From assembly GCA_947573135.1 (NCBI GenBank), contig CANPDU010000003.1, positions 62,001-126,000 of the forward strand: a stretch of DNA of 64,000 nucleotides, read 5' to 3'. Positions within the stretch are counted from its first letter, which is position 1. Each line of letters begins with the position of its first letter. Shown piece after piece: positions 52,185 through 61,221 of the stretch. The stretch comes from an uncultured Bacteroidales bacterium. Its GTDB lineage: Bacteria; Bacteroidota; Bacteroidia; Bacteroidales; Muribaculaceae. The translations under genes were made by a program, and so were the position numbers. The notes below the pieces were generated by a model. That model had not been told where the DNA came from, did not search any database, and worked only from the letters and a program-made list of their open reading frames with translations.

Positions 52185-53156
52185 ATGATACACCTTCGAA
52201 TCGACGACACAACACAACGGCGTCTGCCCTTCTACCTCGCCATGGAAGAGTGGGCGGCAAAAAAATTGCCGCCGGCCGATTATTTTTTCAGCTGGCAGGT
52301 AGGCCCGACCGTAATCTTCGGACGCAATCAGTGCATCGACAAGGAAGTGAACCTCGACTACTGCCGGCGCAACGGCATCGAGACCTACCGCCGCAAAAGC
52401 GGCGGCGGATGTGTGTTTGCCGACAGCCACAATATAATGTTCTCTTACATAACGCCGTCGGAGCATGTTACGACAACGTTCGCACGCTACACGGAGATGA
52501 TAGCCGGGATGCTGCGCTCGCTCGGGCTCAAGGCCGAAGCCTCGGGCCGCAACGACATCACGATCGAGGGACGGAAAGTGTCGGGCAATTCATTCTATCA
52601 CGTACCGGGACGAAGCATAGTCCACGGCACGATGCTCTATGACACAGATCTCCGACATATGGCCAACGCCATCACCCCGTCGCGTTCCAAACTTGAATCT
52701 AAACAAGTTCAGTCCGTAGCGGCCCACATCACGACTCTGAGCGAGCATCTCGACATGGGGATAGACGAGTTCCACCGCTATGCCATCCGTTATCTGACCG
52801 ACTCGGAAATCATCCTTAACGCCGACATGATAAGCGAAATCGAGGAGCTGGAGCGGCCTTACTACCGCCCGGAATGGATCTTCGGCCGCCGGAGCTCGGC
52901 GACCATCCGTCAGGGACGGCGCATTGAAGGCGTCGGCGAACCTGTTGCAGGAATAAGTCTGAGCGACGGCCGCATCGCCGACATCAACCTCGAAGGTGAC
53001 TTCTTTCTGCTGTCGGATCTCGACAGCGCCCTACTCGACAGACTGCGCGGCGTGAGATACACCCGCGACGACATCTCGCGCGCCCTCGAAGGGACCGACG
53101 CGTCGCAGGTGATAGCCGGCCTGTCGACCCCTCAATTCATAGATCTGATAATATAA
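52185..53156 (+). CDS. lplA: Lipoate-protein ligase
   Basis: The 323-residue protein has the LplA/LipB fold motifs: GPTVIFGRNQ, YRRKSGGGCVFAD and RKVSGNSFYHV with the catalytic Lys. The C-terminal accessory domain ends PQFIDLII. It attaches lipoate to the lysine of acceptor proteins, here most plausibly GcvH encoded in the same operon (Lys58). gcvT follows after 26 bases. Confidence 0.92.
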   Translation: MIHLRIDDTTQRRLPFYLAMEEWAAKKLPPADYFFSWQVGPTVIFGRNQCIDKEVNLDYCRRNGIETYRRKSGGGCVFADSHNIMFSYITPSEHVTTTFARYTEMIAGMLRSLGLKAEASGRNDITIEGRKVSGNSFYHVPGRSIVHGTMLYDTDLRHMANAITPSRSKLESKQVQSVAAHITTLSEHLDMGIDEFHRYAIRYLTDSEIILNADMISEIEELERPYYRPEWIFGRRSSATIRQGRRIEGVGEPVAGISLSDGRIADINLEGDFFLLSDLDSALLDRLRGVRYTRDDISRALEGTDASQVIAGLSTPQFIDLII

Positions 53157-53182
53157 ACTCATAAATCATATTCATCTATATC

Positions 53183-54268
53183 ATGAACGAAGAACTTAAA
53201 ACAACCTGCCTCCACGATCTCCATGTCGGGCTCGGAGCTCTGATGAGCCCCTTCGGAGGCTTCGACATGCCGATCCAGTATGCCGGCATAGAAGAGGAGC
53301 ACAAAGCCGTGCGCGGAAAGTGCGGCGTCTTCGATGTGTCCCACATGGGCGAAGTGGCCGTCAGCGGTCCCGACGCCGAACGCTTTGTCAACCATATCTT
53401 CACCAACAACGTGAGCGGGCTGCCCGACGGCAAGGTCGTCTACGGCATGATGCTGCACCCCGACGGGGGCGTTGTCGACGATCTGCTTGTCTATAAGCGC
53501 TCAGACAACGACTTTTTTCTGGTGATCAACGCGTCCAACATCGACAAGGACGTCGACTGGATCAAAAGTCACGCAGCCGGCTACAACGTCACCGTCGATC
53601 ATCAGAGCGACCGCTGGGCCGAACTGGCTGTGCAGGGTCCGGACTCTGAAAAGGTGATGCGCGACGTGCTCGGCATCGACGGCGCGGATCTCGGCTTCTA
53701 TACATTCAAGACCGTCGGCGACATGATAGTGAGCCGCACGGGATACACCGGCGAAGACGGATTTGAGATCTATGCCGGCGCCGAAGCCATCCGCGACATG
53801 TGGAGCAAGCTGATCGCCGCCGGAGTGCAGCCCTGCGGGCTCGGCTGCCGCGACACACTGCGTTTCGAGGCCGGTCTGCCGCTTTACGGCGACGAACTCG
53901 CCGACGACATCACTCCGCTCGAAGCCGGTCTCGGAATATTTGTCAAGCTCGACAAACCGGAATTTATCGGCCGCGAGGCTCTTGCACGTCAGAAAGCAGA
54001 AGGACCGGCGCGCAAGATCGCAGGCCTCGAAATCGAAGGTCAGGCCATAGCTCGCCACGGCTATGAGGTGCTTGACACCGAAGGCAATCCCGTGGGTGCA
54101 GTCACGACAGGCTATCACTCCATCAGCCTCGACCGCAACATCGCCATGGCGCTTATCGACGCCCGTTCGGCTGCAATCGGCACTCCGCTTCAGGTCAGAG
54201 TGCGCCGCAAAGTGTTCCCGGCAACGGTAATCAAAAAACGCTTCTACACACCCAACTACAAGAAATAA
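53183..54268 (+). CDS. gcvT: Aminomethyltransferase, glycine cleavage T protein
   Basis: The 361-residue protein carries the GcvT signatures: LHDLHVGLGALMSPFGGFDMP, GVFDVSHMGEV, TGYTGEDGFEIY and CGLGCRDTLRFEAGLPLYG. It transfers the methylene group from the aminomethyl-lipoyl arm of GcvH to tetrahydrofolate and releases ammonia. It lies second in the lplA-gcv operon and precedes gcvH by 33 bases. Confidence 0.96.
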   Translation: MNEELKTTCLHDLHVGLGALMSPFGGFDMPIQYAGIEEEHKAVRGKCGVFDVSHMGEVAVSGPDAERFVNHIFTNNVSGLPDGKVVYGMMLHPDGGVVDDLLVYKRSDNDFFLVINASNIDKDVDWIKSHAAGYNVTVDHQSDRWAELAVQGPDSEKVMRDVLGIDGADLGFYTFKTVGDMIVSRTGYTGEDGFEIYAGAEAIRDMWSKLIAAGVQPCGLGCRDTLRFEAGLPLYGDELADDITPLEAGLGIFVKLDKPEFIGREALARQKAEGPARKIAGLEIEGQAIARHGYEVLDTEGNPVGAVTTGYHSISLDRNIAMALIDARSAAIGTPLQVRVRRKVFPATVIKKRFYTPNYKK

Positions 54269-54301
54269 ACAGTTACAAACAATATAAAAACTTCCAATAA
54301 T

Positions 54302-54673
54302 ATGCTTTACTATCTTCCCACCCACGAATACGCCCGTATCGAGGGCAATGTAGCCACTATCGGCATCTCAGAATTCGCAGCACGCCAGCTCGGCAACGTA
54401 GTCTATGTCGACATGCCCGAAGCCGACGACGATGTAACAAAAGGCGAGGACTTCGGTGCCATCGAAAGCGTCAAGGCAGCGTCTGACCTCTATTCGCCCG
54501 TGTCAGGATCCGTGATCGAAATCAACGAGGCTCTTATCGACAATCCGCGTCTGATCAACGAAGACCCGATGAACAACTGGATCATCAAGGTCGAGATGAG
54601 CGATCCGTCGGAAGTCAAGGCACTTCTGTCGCCCGAAGACTACGAAAAGCTCTGCGCATCGGAAAAACACTGA
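54302..54673 (+). CDS. gcvH: Glycine cleavage system H protein
   Basis: The 123-residue protein shows GISEFAARQLGNVVYVDMPE and the lipoylation site GAIESVKAASDLYSPVSG with Lys58. It carries the aminomethyl group between the P, T and L components. Length is standard. It sits between gcvT and gcvPA, with 15 bases to the latter. Confidence 0.97.
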   Translation: MLYYLPTHEYARIEGNVATIGISEFAARQLGNVVYVDMPEADDDVTKGEDFGAIESVKAASDLYSPVSGSVIEINEALIDNPRLINEDPMNNWIIKVEMSDPSEVKALLSPEDYEKLCASEKH

Positions 54674-54688
54674 TCCAAAGCCACGGCC

Positions 54689-56029
54689 ATGTCTGATCAC
54701 CGTTACCTACCCCACACGCCGCAGGATGTCGCCGACATGCTGGCGGTCTGTGGCGCGACGTCGCTTGACGATCTTTACAGCGACGTGCCCGAAGGGCTCA
54801 GACTCCGCCATCCCTACGCTCTGCCGCAGGAGATGAGCGAAAAAGAGCTGCGCGACTACTTCGACCGTCTCGGCGAGCGCAACCGCCGTATGGTCTGCTT
54901 TGCCGGGGCCGGTTACTACGACCATTATACTCCGGCCGTAGTCGACGCCATACTCTCACGTTCTGAGTTTCTGACAGCCTACACTCCCTATCAGCCCGAA
55001 ATCTCACAGGGAACTCTCCAGTATATCTTTGAATTCCAGTCGATGATGTGCGCGCTCACAGGCATGGAGATAAGCAATGCGTCGATGTACGACGGAGCTA
55101 CCGCCACCGCCGAAGCCATGATCATGGCTGTCAACAGCGCACGCAAAAAACGCCGAGTGCTGATCTCGGCTACTGTCAATCCGGCCGTGGCCGAAGTCGT
55201 ATCGACCTACGCACGCTATCACGGCATAACGCTCGAAGTCATTCCCGAACACGAAGGCGTCACCAACCGCACGGAGTTCGAGGCCATGATGGGTGCCGGC
55301 GACGTAGCCGGTGTCATCGTCGGCTATCCCAACTATTACGGCATCATCGAGCCGTATGACGGCTGGGCAGACATATGCCACGCCGCCAAAGCTCTGCTGA
55401 TCATGAACTGTCAGGCCTCGACTCTCGGCGTGCTCCGCACTCCGGGCTCGCTCGGAGCCGACATCGTCTGCGGCGACGCCCAGTCGCTCGGCATGCCTCT
55501 CAACTACGGCGGCCCCTATCTCGGCTACATGTGCACGACCAAAGCGCTGATGCGCAAGCTCCCCGGACGCATCGTAGGCGCCACCACCGACCGCAACGGC
55601 CAGCGCGTGTTTGTCCTTACGCTTCAGGCCCGCGAGCAGCACATCCGACGCGATAAAGCGACATCCAACATCTGCTCCAATCAGGGACTGATGGCTCTGC
55701 ATACGGCAGTCTATCTCTCGCTTATCGGCGCCGAAGGGCTGCGGCGCATCAACGATCTCGGCTACGGAGGCCTGCGCTATCTCGCCGACGGACTCGCCGC
55801 CACAGGCCGCATGCGCCTTGTCTATCCCGAACGGCCGACTGTCAACGAAGCGCTATTCCGCACATCTGATCCGCTGACCGCCGACATGGTTCTCGAGGCC
55901 GCTGCCGCCGAGGGCATACTCGCCGGTGTCAAGACCGACGAATGCGAACTGCTCGTCGCAGTCACCGAGATGCAGACCAAAGAAGATATGGACCGATATA
56001 TATCAATCGTCAAAAACATCAAGCTATGA
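54689..56029 (+). CDS. gcvPA: Glycine dehydrogenase (decarboxylating) subunit 1
   Basis: The 446-residue protein is the N-terminal half of the split P protein: RYLPHTPQDVADML, FAGAGYYDHYTPAVV, PYQPEISQGTLQYIFEFQ and YGGPYLGYM. The split PA/PB form is standard in many Bacteroidetes. With PB it decarboxylates glycine using PLP. It overlaps gcvPB by four bases (ATGA). Confidence 0.96.
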   Translation: MSDHRYLPHTPQDVADMLAVCGATSLDDLYSDVPEGLRLRHPYALPQEMSEKELRDYFDRLGERNRRMVCFAGAGYYDHYTPAVVDAILSRSEFLTAYTPYQPEISQGTLQYIFEFQSMMCALTGMEISNASMYDGATATAEAMIMAVNSARKKRRVLISATVNPAVAEVVSTYARYHGITLEVIPEHEGVTNRTEFEAMMGAGDVAGVIVGYPNYYGIIEPYDGWADICHAAKALLIMNCQASTLGVLRTPGSLGADIVCGDAQSLGMPLNYGGPYLGYMCTTKALMRKLPGRIVGATTDRNGQRVFVLTLQAREQHIRRDKATSNICSNQGLMALHTAVYLSLIGAEGLRRINDLGYGGLRYLADGLAATGRMRLVYPERPTVNEALFRTSDPLTADMVLEAAAAEGILAGVKTDECELLVAVTEMQTKEDMDRYISIVKNIKL

Positions 56030-57501
56030 ACCGCCGACTCTACGATAAACTGATATTCGAACATTCGCGCGCCGGACGCCACGGCTACAGCCTGCCGCGC
56101 AACAGCTTCGACCGCCATATCGACGAACTGCCGCAAAGCTGCCGCCGTGCCGAGGCTCCGGCTCTGCCCGAAGTCGACGAACCGACCGTTGTGCGCCACT
56201 ACACCAACTCGAGCACCAACAACTTCGGTGTCGACACCGGTTTCTATCCGCTCGGATCGTGCACGATGAAATACAATCCCAAGATCAATGACGCTCTGGC
56301 GGCATCACGCTCGATCGCTACGCTCCATCCGATGCAGCCGGCCGACACCGTGCAGGGCGCCCTCACCATCTATTGGGAACTGCAGCGCGCACTGAGCGAG
56401 ATCGGCGGCATGGCCGAATTCACGCTCAATCCTTTTGCCGGCGCACACGGCGAGCTCACCGGTCTGCTGGTAATCAAGGCTTATCATCTTTCGCGCCAGA
56501 ATGCCGGACGCGACACTGTTCTCGTACCCGATTCGGCTCACGGAACAAATCCGGCATCGGCTGCCGTGGCCGGTTTCAAGGTCGTCGAAGTGAAGAGCCT
56601 CCCCGACGGCACTGTCGATGTCGACGACCTTAGGTCAAAGCTCAATGACTCCGTGGCCGCCATGATGATGACCAATCCCAACACGGTCGGAATGTTCGAG
56701 AAAAACATTCCCGAGATCGCGCGTCTGGTTCATGACGCCGGCGGCCTGATGTACTATGACGGAGCCAATCTCAACCCGATGCTCGGTGTTGCCCGCCCCG
56801 GCGACATGGGCTTCGACGTGATGCACATCAATCTGCACAAGACATTCTCGACGCCCCACGGCGGCGGAGGTCCCGGCGCCGGGCCTGTCGGTGTGCGCAA
56901 GGGGCTCGAATGCTTCCTGCCCAATCCGAGAGTGGTGAAAAAAACTGACGGAACGTTTGACGTCATATGCGAGGACAGTTCGCTCGGCCGCATATCAGGC
57001 TGGCTCGGCAACTTCACTGTCTATGTGCGCGCGCTGGCATATATACTCGGTCTCGGAGCCGAGAACATAGCCAAAGTCGGTCCGCTGGCGACGCTCAACG
57101 CAAACTATGTGCTCAATCGTCTCAAGGACGTCTACGAACTGCCGATACCCGGACCGTGCAAGCATGAATTCGTGTTCGACGGTCTCAAGGACAAGTCGAC
57201 GGGAGTGACCACGCTCAATGTGGCCAAACGCCTGCTCGACTTCGGTTTCCATGCTCCGACAATCTATTTCCCGCTGCTCTTCCACGAGTCGCTGATGATA
57301 GAACCGACAGAAACCGAGAGCCGCGAAACGCTCGACAGTTTCATCGAAGCCATGCGCCGCATCGCCGACGAGGCCACCAACGACCCCGAAACGGTGAAAA
57401 ACGCGCCTCACGACACCCCGGTGTCGCATCCCGACGACACTGAGGCGGCACTGCATCCTGTCACAACATGGCAAGACTTATGCGCAGCTCAGAATTCATA
57501 A
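56026..57501 (+). CDS. gcvPB: Glycine dehydrogenase (decarboxylating) subunit 2
   Basis: The 491-residue protein starts at the ATG 56026 (MNRRLYDKLIFEHSRAGRHG), overlapping the gcvPA stop; an in-frame extension back to 55942 is rejected. It contains STNNFGVDTGFYPLGSCTMKYNPK, HGELTGLLVIKAYH, and the PLP-lysine motif HINLHKTFSTPHGGGGPGAG. It forms the heterotetramer with gcvPA. The lpd gene starts 34 bases inside its 3' end. Confidence 0.96.
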   Translation: MNRRLYDKLIFEHSRAGRHGYSLPRNSFDRHIDELPQSCRRAEAPALPEVDEPTVVRHYTNSSTNNFGVDTGFYPLGSCTMKYNPKINDALAASRSIATLHPMQPADTVQGALTIYWELQRALSEIGGMAEFTLNPFAGAHGELTGLLVIKAYHLSRQNAGRDTVLVPDSAHGTNPASAAVAGFKVVEVKSLPDGTVDVDDLRSKLNDSVAAMMMTNPNTVGMFEKNIPEIARLVHDAGGLMYYDGANLNPMLGVARPGDMGFDVMHINLHKTFSTPHGGGGPGAGPVGVRKGLECFLPNPRVVKKTDGTFDVICEDSSLGRISGWLGNFTVYVRALAYILGLGAENIAKVGPLATLNANYVLNRLKDVYELPIPGPCKHEFVFDGLKDKSTGVTTLNVAKRLLDFGFHAPTIYFPLLFHESLMIEPTETESRETLDSFIEAMRRIADEATNDPETVKNAPHDTPVSHPDDTEAALHPVTTWQDLCAAQNS

Positions 57502-58799
57502 TCATAGGCGGAGGTCCCGGCGGCTACGAAGTGGCCGCCGAGCTCGCTGCCGCCGGACGCAAGGTTACGCTGATCGAGCGAGACCTGCTCGGCGGAACGT
57601 GTCTCAACCGCGGCTGCATACCGACCAAATGTCTCTGCGCGTCGGCTTCGGCTGCGATGACAGTGGCCGGAGCGGCGGCATTCGGTGTTGATGTGACCTC
57701 GTTCACGACCGACTACGGCAGGGCAGCGCAACGCGCCGCAGGCGTGATGGATCAACTGCGCGGAGGCATCGAGGCAATGCTGCGCGATGTTGAGGTTATC
57801 AAGGGCGAAGCCTCGCTGAAACCAAGCAAAATCGTGACGGTTAACGGTGAAGAGCTCACCGCCGACCGGATCATCATCGCCACCGGCTCAAAACCCGCAC
57901 GCCTCGACATACCCGGAGCAGAGTTTGCCGTGACGAGCGACGAATTTCTGTCGCTGACCGACGTGCCTCAGCGCGTGGCGATTATAGGCGGAGGCGTGAT
58001 CGGGCTTGAATTTGCTTCGATACTCGCCGCATTCGGCCGTGAAGTGACGGTGATTGAATTCCGCAAGGAAATACTGCCGCCCTTCGACAGTGAAATCGCC
58101 AAACGTCTGCGCATGACACTCTCGCGGCGCGGCATAAAATTCCTGACGTCGACACGCGTCGTTGCCATCGAAAAAGGTCTGCATATAATATATGAAGGCA
58201 AGAAAGGCAAAGACTCACTCGACTGCGATCTGGCAGTGATGGCTGTCGGCCGCCGACCGGTACTGCCCGAAGGTACGGCATCCGCAGGCATCGAACTTAA
58301 CGAACGCGGGTTTATCACAGTCAACGAACTGATGGAGACATCCGTGCCCGGCATCTGCGCAGTGGGCGACGTCAACGGCCTGTGTATGCTTGCCCACGCC
58401 GCATCGGCTCAGGCCCGGCGCGCCATCGGCAGCGACGTCAATCTCGACGTGATACCGTCGGCTGTTTTCACTACACCAGAAGCTGCGATGGTCGGCATGA
58501 CAGAAGACGCCGCCCGGAGCAAGGATTATGACATAATGATCGGCAAGGCGTCGTTCGCTGCCAACGGCAAGGCTCTCGCCATGGGCGAAGGCGACGGCAC
58601 GATCAAAATTATTTTTGCCCGTGAGAGCGGATTTATCCTCGGCTGTCACATCCTCGGGCCGCACGCCGCAGATCTTATTGCAGAGGTTGCGGCGCTGATG
58701 TTCGGCATGACGACACATGAGGAACTCGCCGACGAACTCGTCCACGGTCATCCCACCCTGTCGGAAGTCATACAGGCAGCCGCACGTAACGCCAAATAA
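57468..58799 (+). CDS. lpdA: Dihydrolipoyl dehydrogenase
   Basis: The 443-residue flavoprotein has the FAD-binding IIIGGGPGGYEVAAELA, the redox disulfide GGTCLNRGCIPTK (Cys45 and Cys50), the NAD-binding VAIIGGGVIGLEFASILAAF, and the C-terminal catalytic HGHPTLSE. It reoxidises the dihydrolipoyl arm of GcvH. Start is ATG 57468 or 57480; both lie inside gcvPB, showing tight coupling. It closes a complete glycine cleavage operon. Confidence 0.95.
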   Translation: MARLMRSSEFIIIGGGPGGYEVAAELAAAGRKVTLIERDLLGGTCLNRGCIPTKCLCASASAAMTVAGAAAFGVDVTSFTTDYGRAAQRAAGVMDQLRGGIEAMLRDVEVIKGEASLKPSKIVTVNGEELTADRIIIATGSKPARLDIPGAEFAVTSDEFLSLTDVPQRVAIIGGGVIGLEFASILAAFGREVTVIEFRKEILPPFDSEIAKRLRMTLSRRGIKFLTSTRVVAIEKGLHIIYEGKKGKDSLDCDLAVMAVGRRPVLPEGTASAGIELNERGFITVNELMETSVPGICAVGDVNGLCMLAHAASAQARRAIGSDVNLDVIPSAVFTTPEAAMVGMTEDAARSKDYDIMIGKASFAANGKALAMGEGDGTIKIIFARESGFILGCHILGPHAADLIAEVAALMFGMTTHEELADELVHGHPTLSEVIQAAARNAK

Positions 58800-58805
58800 A
58801 ATATA

Positions 58806-59390
58806 ATGGAAACGGATATCACTCACTCTGCTTTCAGATATGTCGTTTTGGTGTTAGGGGCGATAGCCTTGCTGTCAGTTGTCATATTATCAGGATGCAA
58901 GGCTCACAGGCAAGCTGCCAAGTCAAAGATCTTCAAAGTCACACTTCCTTCAGGCGAACCGACATACACACTGACGGAATTTGATTATGAAGGAGAAAAA
59001 CACATCGGTATATTTGTTCCCTCAATAATGGAGCTTTCTCCGAAAGAAGCTTTCGGCTGGTTTCTTACGCTGATAGTCCGTTTTAATGAAACGGATGAAA
59101 TGCCCAATAATGACGACACAGTCAAGATGCAGGATTTTTCTGATATGCTGGATGACAGTCTTGCAATCGACCGGTCTCATCCCAATGCGCTTTTTCTCGG
59201 CAGAGTGACCGGTAAAGGTCAGACGCAGATGATGTGGTATGTCAATAATCCGAAATTAGCACATAAATATCTGCAAGAATTAATCGAATCGGATAAGTAC
59301 CCATTTCATTTCAAATATGAAATAGAAAAAGATCCGGAGTGGAAAGAAGCACATTTCTGGCTCGACCCGCTTTCCGAGCAAAAAAAGTAA
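58806..59390 (+). CDS. DUF695-like lipoprotein
   Basis: The 194-residue protein has an N-terminal hydrophobic helix ending in a lipobox (VVILSGC, Cys31). The C-terminal half, GRVTGKGQTQMMWYVNNP through ELIESDKYPFHFKYEIEKDPEWKEAHFWLDPL, follows the DUF695 pattern of alternating strands and an Asp-Pro-x-Trp ending. It lies six bases after lpd and may be read with the gcv operon, but its role is unknown. A strong terminator follows. Confidence 0.65.
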   Translation: METDITHSAFRYVVLVLGAIALLSVVILSGCKAHRQAAKSKIFKVTLPSGEPTYTLTEFDYEGEKHIGIFVPSIMELSPKEAFGWFLTLIVRFNETDEMPNNDDTVKMQDFSDMLDDSLAIDRSHPNALFLGRVTGKGQTQMMWYVNNPKLAHKYLQELIESDKYPFHFKYEIEKDPEWKEAHFWLDPLSEQKK

Positions 59391-59412
59391 CTTTAACGCA
59401 GAAATAGCTCTA

Positions 59413-59453
59413 AAACGGCGCGATTTTCATGACGAAAAATCGCGCCGTTTTTG
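59413..59453 (+). terminator. Strong terminator after the gcv operon end
   Basis: A 15-base-pair perfect stem pairs 59413-59427 with 59436-59450; the loop is CATGACGA and TTTTTGCG follows the right arm. Confidence 0.9.
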
Positions 59454-59545
59454 CGTGTAACACAATCGCGGCGAATTAGCGACACAATCGGCTATGCAAC
59501 AACTGTTTACAGCCATAACGTGTAACACAGAATCATGGCCGAAAA

Positions 59546-59577
59546 TTTGCTGATCGTCATTATTGCCTTTAACTTTG
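59546..59577 (+). promoter_or_regulatory. Promoter of the duplicated-domain secreted protein gene
   Basis: TTTG (59546-59549) and TAACTTTG (59570-59577) are separated by 20 bases, an exact match. The ATG follows after 30 bases. Confidence 0.75.
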
Positions 59578-59607
59578 CCGTTGTAAAACTTTCAAATACA
59601 CAACATT

Positions 59608-61218
59608 ATGAAACATCTGTTTTTATTGAGCATTATTCTGCTCGCCGGAACAGCGACAGCCAAACAACCGGCATCCGAGTTTTTTACGAGTCTTAAAGAC
59701 ACAACTTTTGTCGGCGCCGACGCTGATGCTCGGCTCAACAAATACGTTGGCGAACTCAAAGCGATGGACATTGATATAAAAGCGCCCGAGGGCTTCAGAT
59801 CAATCGACATGCGCGGCAGGCAGGGCTTCCGGTCCTATTTAGGCATGACGCTGAATTGTATCGGTCTTGAAGACTCGGCTAAAAACGCCGTGATTTTATG
59901 GCCGACACTTACTTTCGCAGATAAACAGAATATGGTAAAGATCGACCACCATATCGAAGGTGATCTCAGAGCAAGCTACGGCGATCTCGATCTCGACGTG
60001 AGACCTATTATCGAGGTGATCCCCGGTAAAAATCTGCCGGACTACGCCAATGCTGACACTGCGGTTGTGTATGAATATGAAATGCGCAGCGGTTTCAACG
60101 GCAACCCCCGTCCCTTCCTCGACCGTTATGAGCACGCCGTTGGCGTCTATCTGAGAAAATACGGCCATCCCGATATGCTGTTCAAGATAGTGCTGACCGA
60201 CGAGGGTCTGAAACATAAGGATGAATATATCCGTCAGTTGCTCGACAATGTCAAGTTCGGCAACAATCCTGCCGAGGAATTTGTAGAAGCAGAGAAAAAG
60301 ACGGCCGGGAAAAACATGCTCAACTTTCCGACTCATGCATGTCGCGGAGGAATCATCATTCCGCCGGTTTCAGGAGCTTTATATGACAATGCGGTGAGAA
60401 GCAACGGCGGACAGGAGCTTCTTGACAAAGTGGATGAATATCACCGTAATAATAAAACGGATGTCTACTCCCACAGAGCCGACAAGAGCGACGAGACTCC
60501 GCTGACACCGTTCGGACAGTATTGCCGTGATCTCGAATATTTCGACGTGACGATAAGTGCTCCGGAGGATTTCAGCGAAATTGACATGCGTAACCGCACA
60601 CGCTTAGACCGGTCGATCAATCCGGCTTATCCGTCTGACGAGGAGATCTACGCAGTCGGCATCGAGTCGCCCGACGCTCAGGCCGCATTCCTCTTCCCGA
60701 AGATAGACGCTGACAGCCGCAGACAGATCATACGCAAAGGGCATGTCGTCGAGGATGAGTTACGATTCAACCGCAAAGATCTCGCTCTCGACGTCAGACC
60801 GCTGATAGAAGTGACCGAAGGCAAGGATCTGCCGCAATATGCCAATGCTGACACGGCGGTTGTCTACACGCTGGAATTTGACTATCTGAATCCGTTTATC
60901 AATTATCGGCATTGCGTCGGTGTATATCTCCGCAAATACGGTCACCCCGCTCTATTACTCAAAATAGCGCTGACCGACGAAGGGTTAAAAAACAAGGACA
61001 AGTATATTCGTCAGCTTCTCGACAATGTCAGATACGGTGATGAAATCAACCCGATCATCGAACTTCAGGAACAACGGCTCGGTTCGGTTCGCGATCTCGA
61101 CTTTCCGTCAGCTGTGTACAAAAACGATGGCTTCATCATCTCACCGGTCGAACAGGCTCTTTTCAAGGTATGGGACAAAGGCGGCAAGGAAGCTTACCGC
61201 ATTCTAAAAGACGAATGA
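59608..61218 (+). CDS. Secreted protein with internal duplication, unknown function
   Basis: The 536-residue protein has a signal peptide (MKHLFLLSIILLAGTATA) and two homologous halves (about residues 20-250 and 290-530). Shared blocks are LDVRP(I/L)IEV followed by YANADTAVVY, and VGVYLRKYGHP followed by LTDEGL and YIRQLLDNV. No known domain was recognised. The duplication within one chain suggests a two-site or pseudodimeric protein. It is monocistronic, ending four bases from miaB's convergent stop. Confidence 0.7.
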   Translation: MKHLFLLSIILLAGTATAKQPASEFFTSLKDTTFVGADADARLNKYVGELKAMDIDIKAPEGFRSIDMRGRQGFRSYLGMTLNCIGLEDSAKNAVILWPTLTFADKQNMVKIDHHIEGDLRASYGDLDLDVRPIIEVIPGKNLPDYANADTAVVYEYEMRSGFNGNPRPFLDRYEHAVGVYLRKYGHPDMLFKIVLTDEGLKHKDEYIRQLLDNVKFGNNPAEEFVEAEKKTAGKNMLNFPTHACRGGIIIPPVSGALYDNAVRSNGGQELLDKVDEYHRNNKTDVYSHRADKSDETPLTPFGQYCRDLEYFDVTISAPEDFSEIDMRNRTRLDRSINPAYPSDEEIYAVGIESPDAQAAFLFPKIDADSRRQIIRKGHVVEDELRFNRKDLALDVRPLIEVTEGKDLPQYANADTAVVYTLEFDYLNPFINYRHCVGVYLRKYGHPALLLKIALTDEGLKNKDKYIRQLLDNVRYGDEINPIIELQEQRLGSVRDLDFPSAVYKNDGFIISPVEQALFKVWDKGGKEAYRILKDE

Positions 61219-61221
61219 CCG

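Noticed and set aside
53501..54325. 274-residue minus-strand frame opposite gcvT
   Set aside because: Antisense to a definite enzyme gene; no promoter or family motif.
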